From contig JBOGZD010000015.1 of NCBI GenBank assembly GCA_050697155.1, positions 1 to 34,801 of the forward strand: a DNA stretch of 34,801 nucleotides, in the 5' to 3' direction. The translations under genes were made by a program, and so were the position numbers. Numbering within the stretch: the first letter of the stretch is position 1; the number at the start of each line of letters is the position of its first letter. The DNA comes from JBOGZD01 sp050697155 (GTDB lineage Bacteria > Actinomycetota > Thermoleophilia > Solirubrobacterales > 70-9). Under the pieces are notes generated by a model, which had not been told where the DNA came from, ran no database searches, and saw only the letters and a list, made by a program, of their open reading frames with translations. Positions 16,418 to 23,666 of this stretch are shown one piece after another.

Positions 16418-17578
16418 ATGGCGGTCCGGATCGCCGTGGGGACCTCTGAAGGGATCGACGCGGTCGCCGCGTTCGACGAGGCGGCTCGCGAGGCCGCGCG
16501 CGAGCTCGATGCGCCCTGTGACCTGGCGCTCGTGTTCGCCGGTGCGCCGCATCTCGGCCACGCGAAGTGGATCCTCTCGGCCGTCCACGAGGCGCTCTCC
16601 CCCCACAACCTGATCGGCTGCGGGGCCGGCGGGGTGGTCGGCTCGCGGCGCGAGATCGAGGAGGGACCGGGTGCGGTGGTCTGGGCGCTGGCGGCGCCCG
16701 ACGCCGAGATCGCGACCCACCACCTCGAGGCCGAGCCGGCGCCCGACGGCGTGGTCGTCCGTGGGCTGCCCGACGGGCTCGGCGCCGAGGCGATGGTGGT
16801 GCTCGCCGACCCCTACACGTTCAGCGCCGAGGCGCTGCTCGATCGGCTGAACTCCGAGCGCCCAGGGATGCCCGTGCTCGGCGGGCTCGCCAGCGCCGCG
16901 GCCGCGGGCTCGGCGTCGCTGCTTCGCGACGGCGACGTCCTCGACGGCGGCGCGGTCGCCTGCTCGCTCGCCGGGGTCGGGGTGATCCCCTGCGTCTCGC
17001 AGGGCGCGGCGCCGATCGGGCCGGAGATGACGATCACCGCCGCGACCGGGAACCAGATCGCCGAGCTCGCGTCCGTGCCGGCGATCGAGCGCCTGCGCGA
17101 CGCGCTCGCCGGGCTCGACCCCCAGGAGCAGCGGCTCGCGGCGCGGGGGCTGATGCTGGGGGTGGTGATCGACGAGAACCAGCCGGAGTACGGGCGCGGC
17201 GACTTCCTCGTCCGGCCGATCATCGGCGCGGACGAGGAGGCGGGCACGATCGCGCTCGGCGAGCGAGTGCGGGTCGGCCAGACGGTGCGCATGCACGTTC
17301 GCGACTCCGCCCGGGCCGACGAGGACCTGCGCGAGGCGCTGCGGGCCCAGTCGCTCGCGCTCGGCGAGGCCGGCGCCGCCGGGGCGCTGCTGTTCACCTG
17401 CAACGGCCGCGGCTCGCACATGTTCGACGTCCCCGACCACGACGCGCTGGCGATCGACGACGCGCTCGGGGCCCCGGCAGGCGGCTTCTTCTGCGCCGGC
17501 GAGATCGGCCCGGTGGGCGGTCGCAACTTCCTCCACGGCTTCACGGCGACGCTCGCGGTGTTCCCGGGCGGGGGCTAG
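16418..17578 (+). CDS. FIST domain sensor protein
   Basis: The 386-residue protein has the FIST N domain (about residues 1-200: AVGTSEGIDAVAAFDEA, then LIGCGAGGVVG) and FIST C domain (about 210-380: AIERLRDALAGLDPQ, LLFTCNGRGSHMF, GFFCAGEIGPVGGRNFLHGFTA). FIST modules are sensory domains thought to bind small ligands such as amino acids; here there is no attached signalling output domain, so it acts alone or with a partner. The FTCNGRG and GFFCAGEIGP segments are the most conserved parts of the C domain. No signal peptide or membrane segment is present. It ends 8 bases before nadC, so co-transcription is likely. Confidence 0.9.
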   Translation: MAVRIAVGTSEGIDAVAAFDEAAREAARELDAPCDLALVFAGAPHLGHAKWILSAVHEALSPHNLIGCGAGGVVGSRREIEEGPGAVVWALAAPDAEIATHHLEAEPAPDGVVVRGLPDGLGAEAMVVLADPYTFSAEALLDRLNSERPGMPVLGGLASAAAAGSASLLRDGDVLDGGAVACSLAGVGVIPCVSQGAAPIGPEMTITAATGNQIAELASVPAIERLRDALAGLDPQEQRLAARGLMLGVVIDENQPEYGRGDFLVRPIIGADEEAGTIALGERVRVGQTVRMHVRDSARADEDLREALRAQSLALGEAGAAGALLFTCNGRGSHMFDVPDHDALAIDDALGAPAGGFFCAGEIGPVGGRNFLHGFTATLAVFPGGG

Positions 17579-17586
17579 CTCTCCGC

Positions 17587-18432
17587 GTGGAAGGCCTCTC
17601 CGAGCTCGTCGCCCGCGCCCTCGCCGAAGACGTCGGCGCCGGCGATCTGACCTCCGACTCGGTGGTTCCGGCCAACGCGCGCGGCCGGGGCCGGATCATC
17701 CAGAAGCAGCCCGGCGTCCTCTTCGGGCTCGACGCCGCCGCGGAGGCCTTCTCGCAGGCGGGAGCCGAGTCGTTCGACAGGCTGATGGTCGAGGGCGAGT
17801 GGCGCGACTCGGTGCCCGCCGAGCTCGCCGTCGCTGCGGGCCCGGCGCGGGCGCTGCTGGCGGCCGAGCGCACCGCGCTCAACCTGCTCTGCCACCTCTC
17901 CGGCGTCGCCACGCTGACCGCCCGGTTCGTCGGCGCGGTGCGCGGGACGGGCGTCGCGATCCTCGATACCCGCAAGACCACCCCGGGGCTGCGGGCGCTG
18001 GAGAAAGCGGCGGTCGCGTCGGGCGGCGGGCGCAACCACCGCATGGGCCTCGACGACGCGATCCTGGTCAAGGAGAACCACGTCGCACTGGCCGGAGGGA
18101 CCGCGGTCGCGATCGAGCGCGCGCGCGAGGCTCACCCCGAGGCCCCGCTGGAGGTGGAATGCCGGACGCTGGCGGAGGTCGCCGAGGCGCTGGCGGCGGG
18201 CGCCGACCGGCTGCTGCTCGACAACATGCCTCCCGAGGAGCTGCGCGCGGCGGTCGCCGAGCGCGACGCGGCCGCCGTGGACGTGCCGGCCGCGGAGCTC
18301 GAAGCGTCCGGCGGGGTGACTCTCGGCAACGTCGCCGAGATCGCCGCGACCGGCGTCGACGCGATCTCGGTCGGCGCGCTCACCCACTCCGCCGCCGCGC
18401 TCGACCTCAGCATGCTGCTCGACCCGCTCTGA
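17587..18432 (+). CDS. nadC: Nicotinate-nucleotide pyrophosphorylase (quinolinate phosphoribosyltransferase)
   Basis: NadC converts quinolinate and PRPP to nicotinate mononucleotide, pyrophosphate and CO2 in de novo NAD synthesis. The 281-residue protein matches family length and carries LAEDVGAGDLTSD near the N end, ERTALNLLCHLSGVATLT, the signature LDTRKTTPGLRALEK, GGGRNHRMGLDDAILVKENH, EVECRTLAEV, LLLDNM and SVGALTHS, which together supply the phosphate and quinolinate sites. The GTG at 17587 is the only sensible start. It follows the FIST gene by 8 bases; nadA lies 0.9 kb on, beyond a minus-strand glycosylase gene. nadB, which makes the substrate for NadA, is not in the window. Confidence 0.96.
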   Translation: MEGLSELVARALAEDVGAGDLTSDSVVPANARGRGRIIQKQPGVLFGLDAAAEAFSQAGAESFDRLMVEGEWRDSVPAELAVAAGPARALLAAERTALNLLCHLSGVATLTARFVGAVRGTGVAILDTRKTTPGLRALEKAAVASGGGRNHRMGLDDAILVKENHVALAGGTAVAIERAREAHPEAPLEVECRTLAEVAEALAAGADRLLLDNMPPEELRAAVAERDAAAVDVPAAELEASGGVTLGNVAEIAATGVDAISVGALTHSAAALDLSMLLDPL

Positions 18433-18449
18433 AGGCACCGCTACTTCAG
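18429..18449. terminator. Candidate bidirectional terminator between nadC and fpg
   Basis: CTGAAG (18429-18434) and CTTCAG (18444-18449) form a stem with a 9-base loop; with one bulged base it extends further (GCT/AGC). It covers both convergent stop codons, which are only 8 bases apart. There is no clear T-run on either strand. Confidence 0.4.
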
Positions 18450-19337
18450 CAGCCGCGACAGGCGGCGGTCCTTGAGCACGCGACCGCCGGTCTGCTCCTT
18501 CGGGCAGTAGTTGGTCTGGTGCTCGGCGAAGTAGACGGCCTCGATCCTGGTCCCGCAGCGGGGGCAGGGCTCGCCCTCGCGACGGTGGATCCGCAGCGGC
18601 ATCGGCAGCTTGTCCGGGACCGTGTCGGCGATCACCTGCTCGTAGTGGTCGAGCGCCGAGCCCAGCACGGCGAGCCCGTCGTAGAGGCGCTCGACCTCGT
18701 CGCCCTTGAGCTCCGACCCCTTCTTGAACGGCGACAGCCGCGCCTCCCAGAGGATCTCGTCGACCCAGGAGCGGCCGATGCCGGCGATCGTGCGCTGGTC
18801 GCGAAGCAGCGGGTGCAGGTGGCGGGGCTGGTCGAGAGCTCGCTCGAGCTCGGGCAGCGGCGGGGCCGGCCAGGCCTCGGGGCCGAGGGTGGCAACCATC
18901 TCGTCGTTCGCAACCTCACCCTCGGGCATCAGCTTCGCCCAGGCGCGCTGCCTGGTGCCGAACTCGCGCAACCGCAGCTCGCGCCCGTCGGCGAGCCGGA
19001 TCAGCACCCGCGAGGCACGGTCGCGCAGCGAGGCCCGCTTGTCGAACAGCTGCAGCCGCCCGGCCGACATCAGGTGCACCAGGAGATCCAATGGCCGTCC
19101 CTCGGTGACCCCGCCGGAGCGGAGGCGGAGCCGAGCATCCGGCGGGCCAAACTCCACGATCGGCATCTTTCCGATCCGGCGAACGCCCTCGACCGGGCGC
19201 CCCACCAGTGCATCCAGCGGCGGCTTGACGCTCTTCAGCGCCACCATTCCCCGCGCGAGCGCCGACTCGACCTCGGCGCCGGCGAGCGCGGCGGCCAGGC
19301 GGCGGGCGGTGATCTCCACCTCTGGAAGCTCGGGCAC
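18441..19337 (-). CDS. Fpg/Nei family DNA glycosylase with altered zinc finger
   Basis: This 298-residue bifunctional glycosylase/AP lyase acts in repair of oxidised bases. It begins MPELPEVE, giving the catalytic Pro2 and Glu3, has the family lysine in RRIGKMPIVEF, and a helix-two-turn-helix region (GIGRSWVDEILWEARLSP). The C-terminal finger reads C258-x2-C261-x16-C278-P-K-E281: the expected fourth cysteine is glutamate, and the chain continues QTGGRVLKDRRLSRLLK. The GAG codon is unambiguous in the sequence. The start is GTG (complement of 19335-19337). It is divergent from nadA and convergent with nadC. Whether it prefers 8-oxoguanine (Fpg) or pyrimidine damage (Nei) cannot be told, so I give no symbol. 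Confidence 0.9.
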   Translation of the reverse strand: MPELPEVEITARRLAAALAGAEVESALARGMVALKSVKPPLDALVGRPVEGVRRIGKMPIVEFGPPDARLRLRSGGVTEGRPLDLLVHLMSAGRLQLFDKRASLRDRASRVLIRLADGRELRLREFGTRQRAWAKLMPEGEVANDEMVATLGPEAWPAPPLPELERALDQPRHLHPLLRDQRTIAGIGRSWVDEILWEARLSPFKKGSELKGDEVERLYDGLAVLGSALDHYEQVIADTVPDKLPMPLRIHRREGEPCPRCGTRIEAVYFAEHQTNYCPKEQTGGRVLKDRRLSRLLK

Positions 19338-19340
19338 GGT

Positions 19341-19346
19341 TACAAT
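19341..19346 (+). promoter_or_regulatory. Candidate -10 element of nadA
   Basis: TACAAT lies 3 bases beyond the fpg start codon, in the 44-base divergent spacer. Transcription would begin near 19353. A TGAGG (19371-19375) then sits 6 bases before ATG 19382. No strong -35 is present 17 bases upstream, inside fpg. Confidence 0.45.
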
Positions 19347-19381
19347 TCTGAGCAGTTCATTCGTCGTGTTTGAGGCCGGTC

Positions 19382-20440
19382 ATGGGGCCGGCACGGGCAG
19401 GCGAACATATGCAGCAGCTTCCGACACTTCAACCGGTCGTCGTACCCGACCTCACTCGGGAGGAGACCGAGCAGCTCTCGGCCGAGGTGCGCGCGCTCGC
19501 CGACGAGCGCAACGCGGTGATCCTCGCCCACAACTATCAGCTGCCCGAGGTCCAGGACGTCGCCGACCACCTCGGCGACTCGCTCGGGCTCTCGCGCCAG
19601 GCCGCGGCAACCGACGCCGAGGCAATCGTCTTCTGCGGCGTCCACTTCATGGCCGAGACCGCCTCGGTGCTCTCGCCGCAGAAGACCGTCCTGATCCCCG
19701 ATCCGGACGCGGGCTGCTCGCTCTCGGACTCGATCACCGCCGACCAGCTGCGCGCCTGGAAGGCGGAGCACCCGGGCGCGGTGGTGGTCATGTACGTGAA
19801 CACCTCGGCCGGGGTCAAGGCGGAGACCGACTACTGCTGCACCTCGGCGAACGCGGTGCAGGTGGTCGAGCACATCTGGCGGGAGCACGGCCCCGAGACC
19901 GAGATCCTGTTCGGCCCCGACATGTGGCTGGGCTCGTTCGTCGCCCGCGAGACCGGACTGGTAGACGACCCCGAGCGCTACCGGCGCTTCCACGTGTGGG
20001 ACGGCGAGTGCCACGTACACGCCGGCATCCGCCCCGGCGACATCGAGCGCACCCGCGCCGAGCATCCCGATGCCGAGTTCCTGATCCACCCCGAGTGCGG
20101 CTGCTCGACGCAGGCGATGGAGTACGTCGCCTCGGGCGACGTCGGCTCCGACGGCGTCCACATGCTCTCGACCTCGGGCATGCTGCGCCACGTCGAGGCC
20201 AACCCCGACGGGGAGTTCATCGTCGCGACCGAGAACGGGATGCTCTACCCGCTCCAGCAGGCGGCGCCGAAGGCAAAGCTCCACGAGGCCAACCGGATGG
20301 CGCTCTGCAAGTACATGAAGATGATCACCCTGCCGAAGTTGTGCGACTCGCTGCGGGAGATGAAGTTCGAGGTCAAGGTGCGGCCGGAGATCGCCGAGCG
20401 CGCCCGAGTGCCGATCGAGCGGATGGTGAGCATCGGCTAG
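19382..20440 (+). CDS. nadA: Quinolinate synthase
   Basis: NadA condenses iminoaspartate with dihydroxyacetone phosphate to quinolinate, using a [4Fe-4S] cluster. The 352-residue form shows AVILAHNYQLPEVQDVADHLGDSLGLS, the cluster cysteines in VFCGVHFMAETA, HPECGCSTQAM and MALCKYMKMITL, and the substrate segments VVMYVNTSAGVKA and GPDMWLGSF. ATG 19382 follows TGAGG at good spacing. Alternatives are TTG 19370 (four residues longer) and ATG 19409 (nine residues shorter, MQQLPTLQP); the true start is uncertain within these. Together with nadC it covers two steps of de novo NAD synthesis; nadB is missing here. Confidence 0.95.
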   Translation: MGPARAGEHMQQLPTLQPVVVPDLTREETEQLSAEVRALADERNAVILAHNYQLPEVQDVADHLGDSLGLSRQAAATDAEAIVFCGVHFMAETASVLSPQKTVLIPDPDAGCSLSDSITADQLRAWKAEHPGAVVVMYVNTSAGVKAETDYCCTSANAVQVVEHIWREHGPETEILFGPDMWLGSFVARETGLVDDPERYRRFHVWDGECHVHAGIRPGDIERTRAEHPDAEFLIHPECGCSTQAMEYVASGDVGSDGVHMLSTSGMLRHVEANPDGEFIVATENGMLYPLQQAAPKAKLHEANRMALCKYMKMITLPKLCDSLREMKFEVKVRPEIAERARVPIERMVSIG

Positions 20441-20443
20441 CCG

Positions 20444-20473
20444 TTGAACCCCGGCGCACGCGCTTGCTAGCGT
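20444..20473 (+). promoter_or_regulatory. Promoter of the mau-like cassette: TTGAAC-18-TAGCGT, leaderless
   Basis: TTGAAC (20444-20449) and TAGCGT (20468-20473) are separated by 18 bases, starting 4 bases after the nadA stop. The GTG at 20472 lies inside the -10 element and cannot be the start from this promoter; the next in-frame GTG (20481) is 7 bases downstream of the -10, the leaderless spacing. This gives the three-gene cassette its own transcription start. Confidence 0.6.
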
Positions 20474-20480
20474 GCGCGCC

Positions 20481-21386
20481 GTGCTCGAGGTGGTGGGACG
20501 GCTGATCCTCGGCGGGTTGCTGGCGGGGGCGAGCGCGGCCAAGCTTGCGAGCCCGGCATCCAGCCGTGCCGCGATGGCGACCTTCGGGGTCTCCCAGCCG
20601 CGAGCTCAGGGAATCGTCTGGGTCGGGCTGGTTGCCGCCGAGCTGGCGCTCGCCGCCGGGGTGATCGCCGGCCTCGACGGCGCCGCGTGGCTGGCTGCCG
20701 CGCTGATGGCCGCATTCGCCGCCACCATGGTCGGCGCGATCATGCGCGGCCGGGCCGGCGCGCCGTGTGCCTGCTTCGGGGCCCGCTCGACCGTCGGCTG
20801 GGGGGCGGTCGCCCGCAACTGCGCCCTCGCCGTCGGATTCGCGGCGCTGCCCTTCCTTCCCGCCGGCGAGCTGTCCACCGACGAGTGGCTCGGCCTCGGC
20901 CTTGGGGTGGCGCTGCTCGCCTGCGCGGCGCTGGCGATCGCCGTGCTGGCGCTGGCGCGGGAGGTCGGCATCCTCCGCCTCAGGCTGGGGCCGGCGGCGG
21001 CGCTCGAGATCCCGGAGGAGGGCCCCGAGCTGGGATCGCACAGCGATGTGGTCTCGACCCGCTTTGTGCTCGGGCCCGAGGCCGAGCTGGCGCTCGCCGT
21101 GTTCGTCTCCGACGGCTGCCACGTCTGCCGGGCGCTGGAGCCGGCGGTGCGCTCGCTGGCGGGCGACCCGCTGGTCGCGGCCGAGACGTTCGAGGAGGTT
21201 GCCGACGCCTCGGTCTGGGAGAGGCTCGCGATCCCGGGCAGCCCGTTCGCGGTCGCCTTCGACCGCTCCGGCACCGTGCTGGCCAAGGGCACGTTCAACA
21301 ACCTCGCCCAGCTCGAGAGCGTGCTCGCCGCGGCCGAGCGCCGGAGGGGCGAACGGGGGCTGGTGGAGTCGCTCGGTGCCGGCTGA
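20481..21386 (+). CDS. MauE-like membrane domain fused to MauD-like thioredoxin domain
   Basis: The 301-residue protein has an N-terminal membrane part with about five hydrophobic segments (roughly residues 5-25, 45-65, 70-88, 110-128, 138-158). The second half of this part carries C96-A-C98-F-G, the CxCFG motif of MauE/DoxX-related redox membrane proteins. Residues about 180-300 form a thioredoxin-like domain with C213-H-V-C216 (FVSDGCHVCRALEPAV) and a later IPGSPFAVAFD, matching the cis-Pro region. In methylamine users MauE and MauD are separate proteins needed to form the disulfides of the light chain; here they are one chain. The GTG start at 20481 is set by the promoter. The stop overlaps the next start by 11 bases. 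Confidence 0.82.
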   Translation: MLEVVGRLILGGLLAGASAAKLASPASSRAAMATFGVSQPRAQGIVWVGLVAAELALAAGVIAGLDGAAWLAAALMAAFAATMVGAIMRGRAGAPCACFGARSTVGWGAVARNCALAVGFAALPFLPAGELSTDEWLGLGLGVALLACAALAIAVLALAREVGILRLRLGPAAALEIPEEGPELGSHSDVVSTRFVLGPEAELALAVFVSDGCHVCRALEPAVRSLAGDPLVAAETFEEVADASVWERLAIPGSPFAVAFDRSGTVLAKGTFNNLAQLESVLAAAERRRGERGLVESLGAG

Positions 21387-22005
21387 CCCGACACGGCCGG
21401 ACCGCCCGGCGGCGCCCGACCATGCACCGAGCAGGGTCGCGGCCACGCTCGATTCGCTCGCCGGCAACTCCTCGCGCCGCGGCTTCCTCGCCCGGGTCGG
21501 CGCGGCGCTGACCGCGCTCACCGCCGGCGGAGTGATCGCGAAGGCGGTGAAGCCGGGCGAGGCCGACGCCTTCCACTTCTGCGGGCACATCTTCACCACC
21601 GGGTCCTGCCCGCACCCGCTCGGCCGTGCCCTGCCGCGGATCGACGCCCGGGGCTATCCGCTGCGCCCGAGCGACGGCCGGGCCGTCGACAACCTCGGCC
21701 GGGCGGTGAACGGTGCCGGCGCGCCGGTGAACGACGACGGCGAGCCGCTGCGCGACCCCGACGGGCGCACGCTGCCGCCCGCCCCGCGGACCAAGGTCTG
21801 CGACGAGGTCGCTCGCATCTACAACTTCCGCACCTGGGTCGATGGCGGCTGGTATCGCTGCTGCGGGGGGAGGGTGCGAAAGCTGGTCGACTGCTGCGCC
21901 CACTCGAACCGGCGCATCAACGGCGACGCCGCGCTCGAGGGCTACTGCTTCCGCGGCCGCAAGGTGTTCTGCGTCATGTACTTCCAGACCAAGGTGCCGT
22001 GCTAG
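21376..22005 (+). CDS. Tat-exported Cys-rich protein resembling methylamine dehydrogenase light chain
   Basis: The 209-residue protein has a long N-terminal extension, a twin-arginine motif at R34-R35 (SSRRGFLARVG), a hydrophobic stretch to about residue 55, and a likely cleavage near EADA65. The export leader has the same shape as that of MauA (an extended n-region, then TSRR). The mature part has ten cysteines (69, 78, 142, 162, 163, 173, 174, 191, 199, 209) in about 140 residues. Its YRCCGG and GYCF segments align by eye with the YRDCCG and WCFG segments of MauA. However, the second cofactor tryptophan is Tyr190, the Asp before CCG is absent, and the region after CF is shorter. A variable loop (about 85-135) is Asp/Gly/Pro-rich. 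It starts at GTG 21376 behind GGTGGAG. Confidence 0.72.
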   Translation: MPADPTRPDRPAAPDHAPSRVAATLDSLAGNSSRRGFLARVGAALTALTAGGVIAKAVKPGEADAFHFCGHIFTTGSCPHPLGRALPRIDARGYPLRPSDGRAVDNLGRAVNGAGAPVNDDGEPLRDPDGRTLPPAPRTKVCDEVARIYNFRTWVDGGWYRCCGGRVRKLVDCCAHSNRRINGDAALEGYCFRGRKVFCVMYFQTKVPC

Positions 22006-22042
22006 TGCCTGCACTGGCCATGGCTCAGCGCAAGGACAGCCG

Positions 22043-23452
22043 ATGACCGGCTTGGAGATCGCGCTCGCCGCCGCCGCCCTCGCAGCGGGACTCACCGGTA
22101 CCTGGTCGCCGTGCGGGTTCTCGATGATTGAGACGATCGGCCCCGTCGGGCACACCGGCGGTCGGGCGACGACGCTCGCCGCCTGCGTCACCTTCACCCT
22201 CGGGGCGCTGGTCGGGGGAATGGCCAGCTTCGGGCTCCTGGCGGCTCTCGGAGCGCTGGTCCACGGCGCCGACGACCGCGTGGCCTACGTGCTCGCGGCG
22301 GCGCTCGCGCTCGCCGCCGCGGCGGCGGAGATCCGGGGCACGACGATCGTCCCCCAGGTCCGCCGCCAGCTGCCCGAGCACTGGCGGCGGCTGATGCCGA
22401 TGCCGGTGGCGGCGGCGCTATACGGCGCGCTGCTCGGGCTCGGCTTCATCACCTTCGTGCTGACGTTCGGGGTGTTCGCGCTGGCGGGGATCGCGTTCGC
22501 CGTCGGCGAGCCGGCGGCGGGACTGGCGATCGGGCTCGCCTTCGGGGCCGGCCGGGCGTTGCCGATCGCGCTCACCGCCCCCGTCGCCGACCGGCCCGCC
22601 GGGATCCGGGTCACCGAGCTGATGGCGGGCCGCCCGGGGATCTATCGTGGCTTCCGGCTCGGTGACGGCCTGGCGCTGGTCGCGGTCGCGGCGGTGCTGG
22701 TCACAACCGTGCCGGCCAACGCGGCCCAGATCGAGGCCAGCCCCGGCGCCGACCCCGCGGTCGGCGGCAACGACGTCGCCTACCAGCGACCCGACCGAAG
22801 CGGCGTGCTGCGCCGGGACGGCGGCGAGGTGGCGCTGCCGGGACGCGATCCGGCGCTCGGCGGCGGGCGGGTGGCGGTCGTGCGCGGGGAGAAGATCGTC
22901 ATCCTGAGCGCCGTCGACCTGACCGAGGTCGGACGGGTCCGAGCGCCCGGGGCCGATGCGGTCGCCGTCTCCGAGAGCTGGGTCGCGTGGCGCGAGGGCA
23001 GCGGTGGGCGGGACTTCATGCGGGTCAGCAACGTCGGCGACCCCGCGCGCCCGGGGCCGATCAAGTCGCTCGCAATGGCCGGCGGGGCCTCGCAACTTGG
23101 CCGACCGAGCCTCGACGGCAACCGGCTCGTCTATGCGAAGGCCACCAAGCGGCGCAACGCGATCCTCAAGCGCGTCCTCGGGTCGGGCGGCCGCTCGACG
23201 GTGATGAGCTCGACGACGGACGGCCTCTCGAACCCCTCGATCCGCGGCGGGCGCCTGCTCTACGTCCGCCACGAACGCCGCACGGACAAGCTCAAGCTCG
23301 CGTCGCTGCGCGGCGGGAAGGGCCGCACCCTGCTGCGCCGCCGCGGCAGGACGCTGTGGTCGACCGCGCTCGCCCCCGACCGCGCCTACGTGACCCAGAT
23401 CCACGGCACCGCCCCGCGCCAGAAGATCCTCTCGGCGAAGGCCGGGCGCTAG
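22043..23452 (+). CDS. CcdA/MauF-like membrane domain fused to beta-propeller-like domain
   Basis: Residues 1-230 of this 469-residue protein form about six hydrophobic segments, opening TGTWSPCGFSMIE (C24), with a second cysteine at C48. The SPCG motif in the first helix is typical of CcdA/DsbD electron-carrying domains, although the second cysteine is not where CcdA usually has it. The last hydrophobic segment ends VTTVPANAAQ (about residues 218-229), which looks like a signal peptidase site. Residues 230-469 are beta-rich, with repeats of the form GGxVAVVRG, DGNRLVYAK and GGRLLYVRH about 45-50 residues apart, as in TolB-like propellers. The MauB heavy chain is also a propeller, but longer, and I cannot show homology. 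ATG 22043 follows AAGGA. Confidence 0.7.
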   Translation: MTGLEIALAAAALAAGLTGTWSPCGFSMIETIGPVGHTGGRATTLAACVTFTLGALVGGMASFGLLAALGALVHGADDRVAYVLAAALALAAAAAEIRGTTIVPQVRRQLPEHWRRLMPMPVAAALYGALLGLGFITFVLTFGVFALAGIAFAVGEPAAGLAIGLAFGAGRALPIALTAPVADRPAGIRVTELMAGRPGIYRGFRLGDGLALVAVAAVLVTTVPANAAQIEASPGADPAVGGNDVAYQRPDRSGVLRRDGGEVALPGRDPALGGGRVAVVRGEKIVILSAVDLTEVGRVRAPGADAVAVSESWVAWREGSGGRDFMRVSNVGDPARPGPIKSLAMAGGASQLGRPSLDGNRLVYAKATKRRNAILKRVLGSGGRSTVMSSTTDGLSNPSIRGGRLLYVRHERRTDKLKLASLRGGKGRTLLRRRGRTLWSTALAPDRAYVTQIHGTAPRQKILSAKAGR

Positions 23453-23523
23453 TGCACCCGTCCGCAAGTTCGCCCGGTTTCGGCGGCACCGGAACGCGCC
23501 TGGCACCACCCGGCACCCGCCCA

Positions 23524-23556
23524 CGTGCCCAACGGCACGCGGGCGGGCACCGCCCG
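23524..23556 (+). terminator. Two adjacent GC hairpins after the mau-like cassette
   Basis: CGTGCC-CAAC-GGCACG (23524-23539) is a perfect 6-bp stem with a tetraloop, and CGGGCG-GGCAC-CGCCCG (23540-23556) is a second 6-bp stem immediately after it. They lie about 70 bases past the cassette stop. There are no T-runs, so termination is only likely by position. Confidence 0.4.
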
Positions 23557-23599
23557 GCACCAGCCGCGCCCCGGCACTCGCCGAATCCGACCGAACTTA

Positions 23600-23626
23600 C
23601 GGTCGTGTGCACTAGACCCACGACCG
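23600..23626. terminator. 8-bp inverted repeat between convergent genes
   Basis: CGGTCGTG (23600-23607) and CACGACCG (23619-23626) form a perfect 8-bp stem with an 11-base loop, 40 bases from the stop of the minus-strand lipoprotein gene and 150 bases from that of the cassette. Symmetry and position suit a terminator for the lipoprotein gene or for both. Confidence 0.4.
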
Positions 23627-23666
23627 AGGCGCACGCTAGCCGCGACTATCGCGACGAACGTGCGGC

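Noticed and set aside
20481..23452. Calling the cassette a genuine methylamine dehydrogenase operon
   Set aside because: MauG, amicyanin and a full-length heavy chain are absent, and the light-chain-like protein lacks Trp108 and Asp76 equivalents, so amine oxidation by a TTQ cofactor is not supported.
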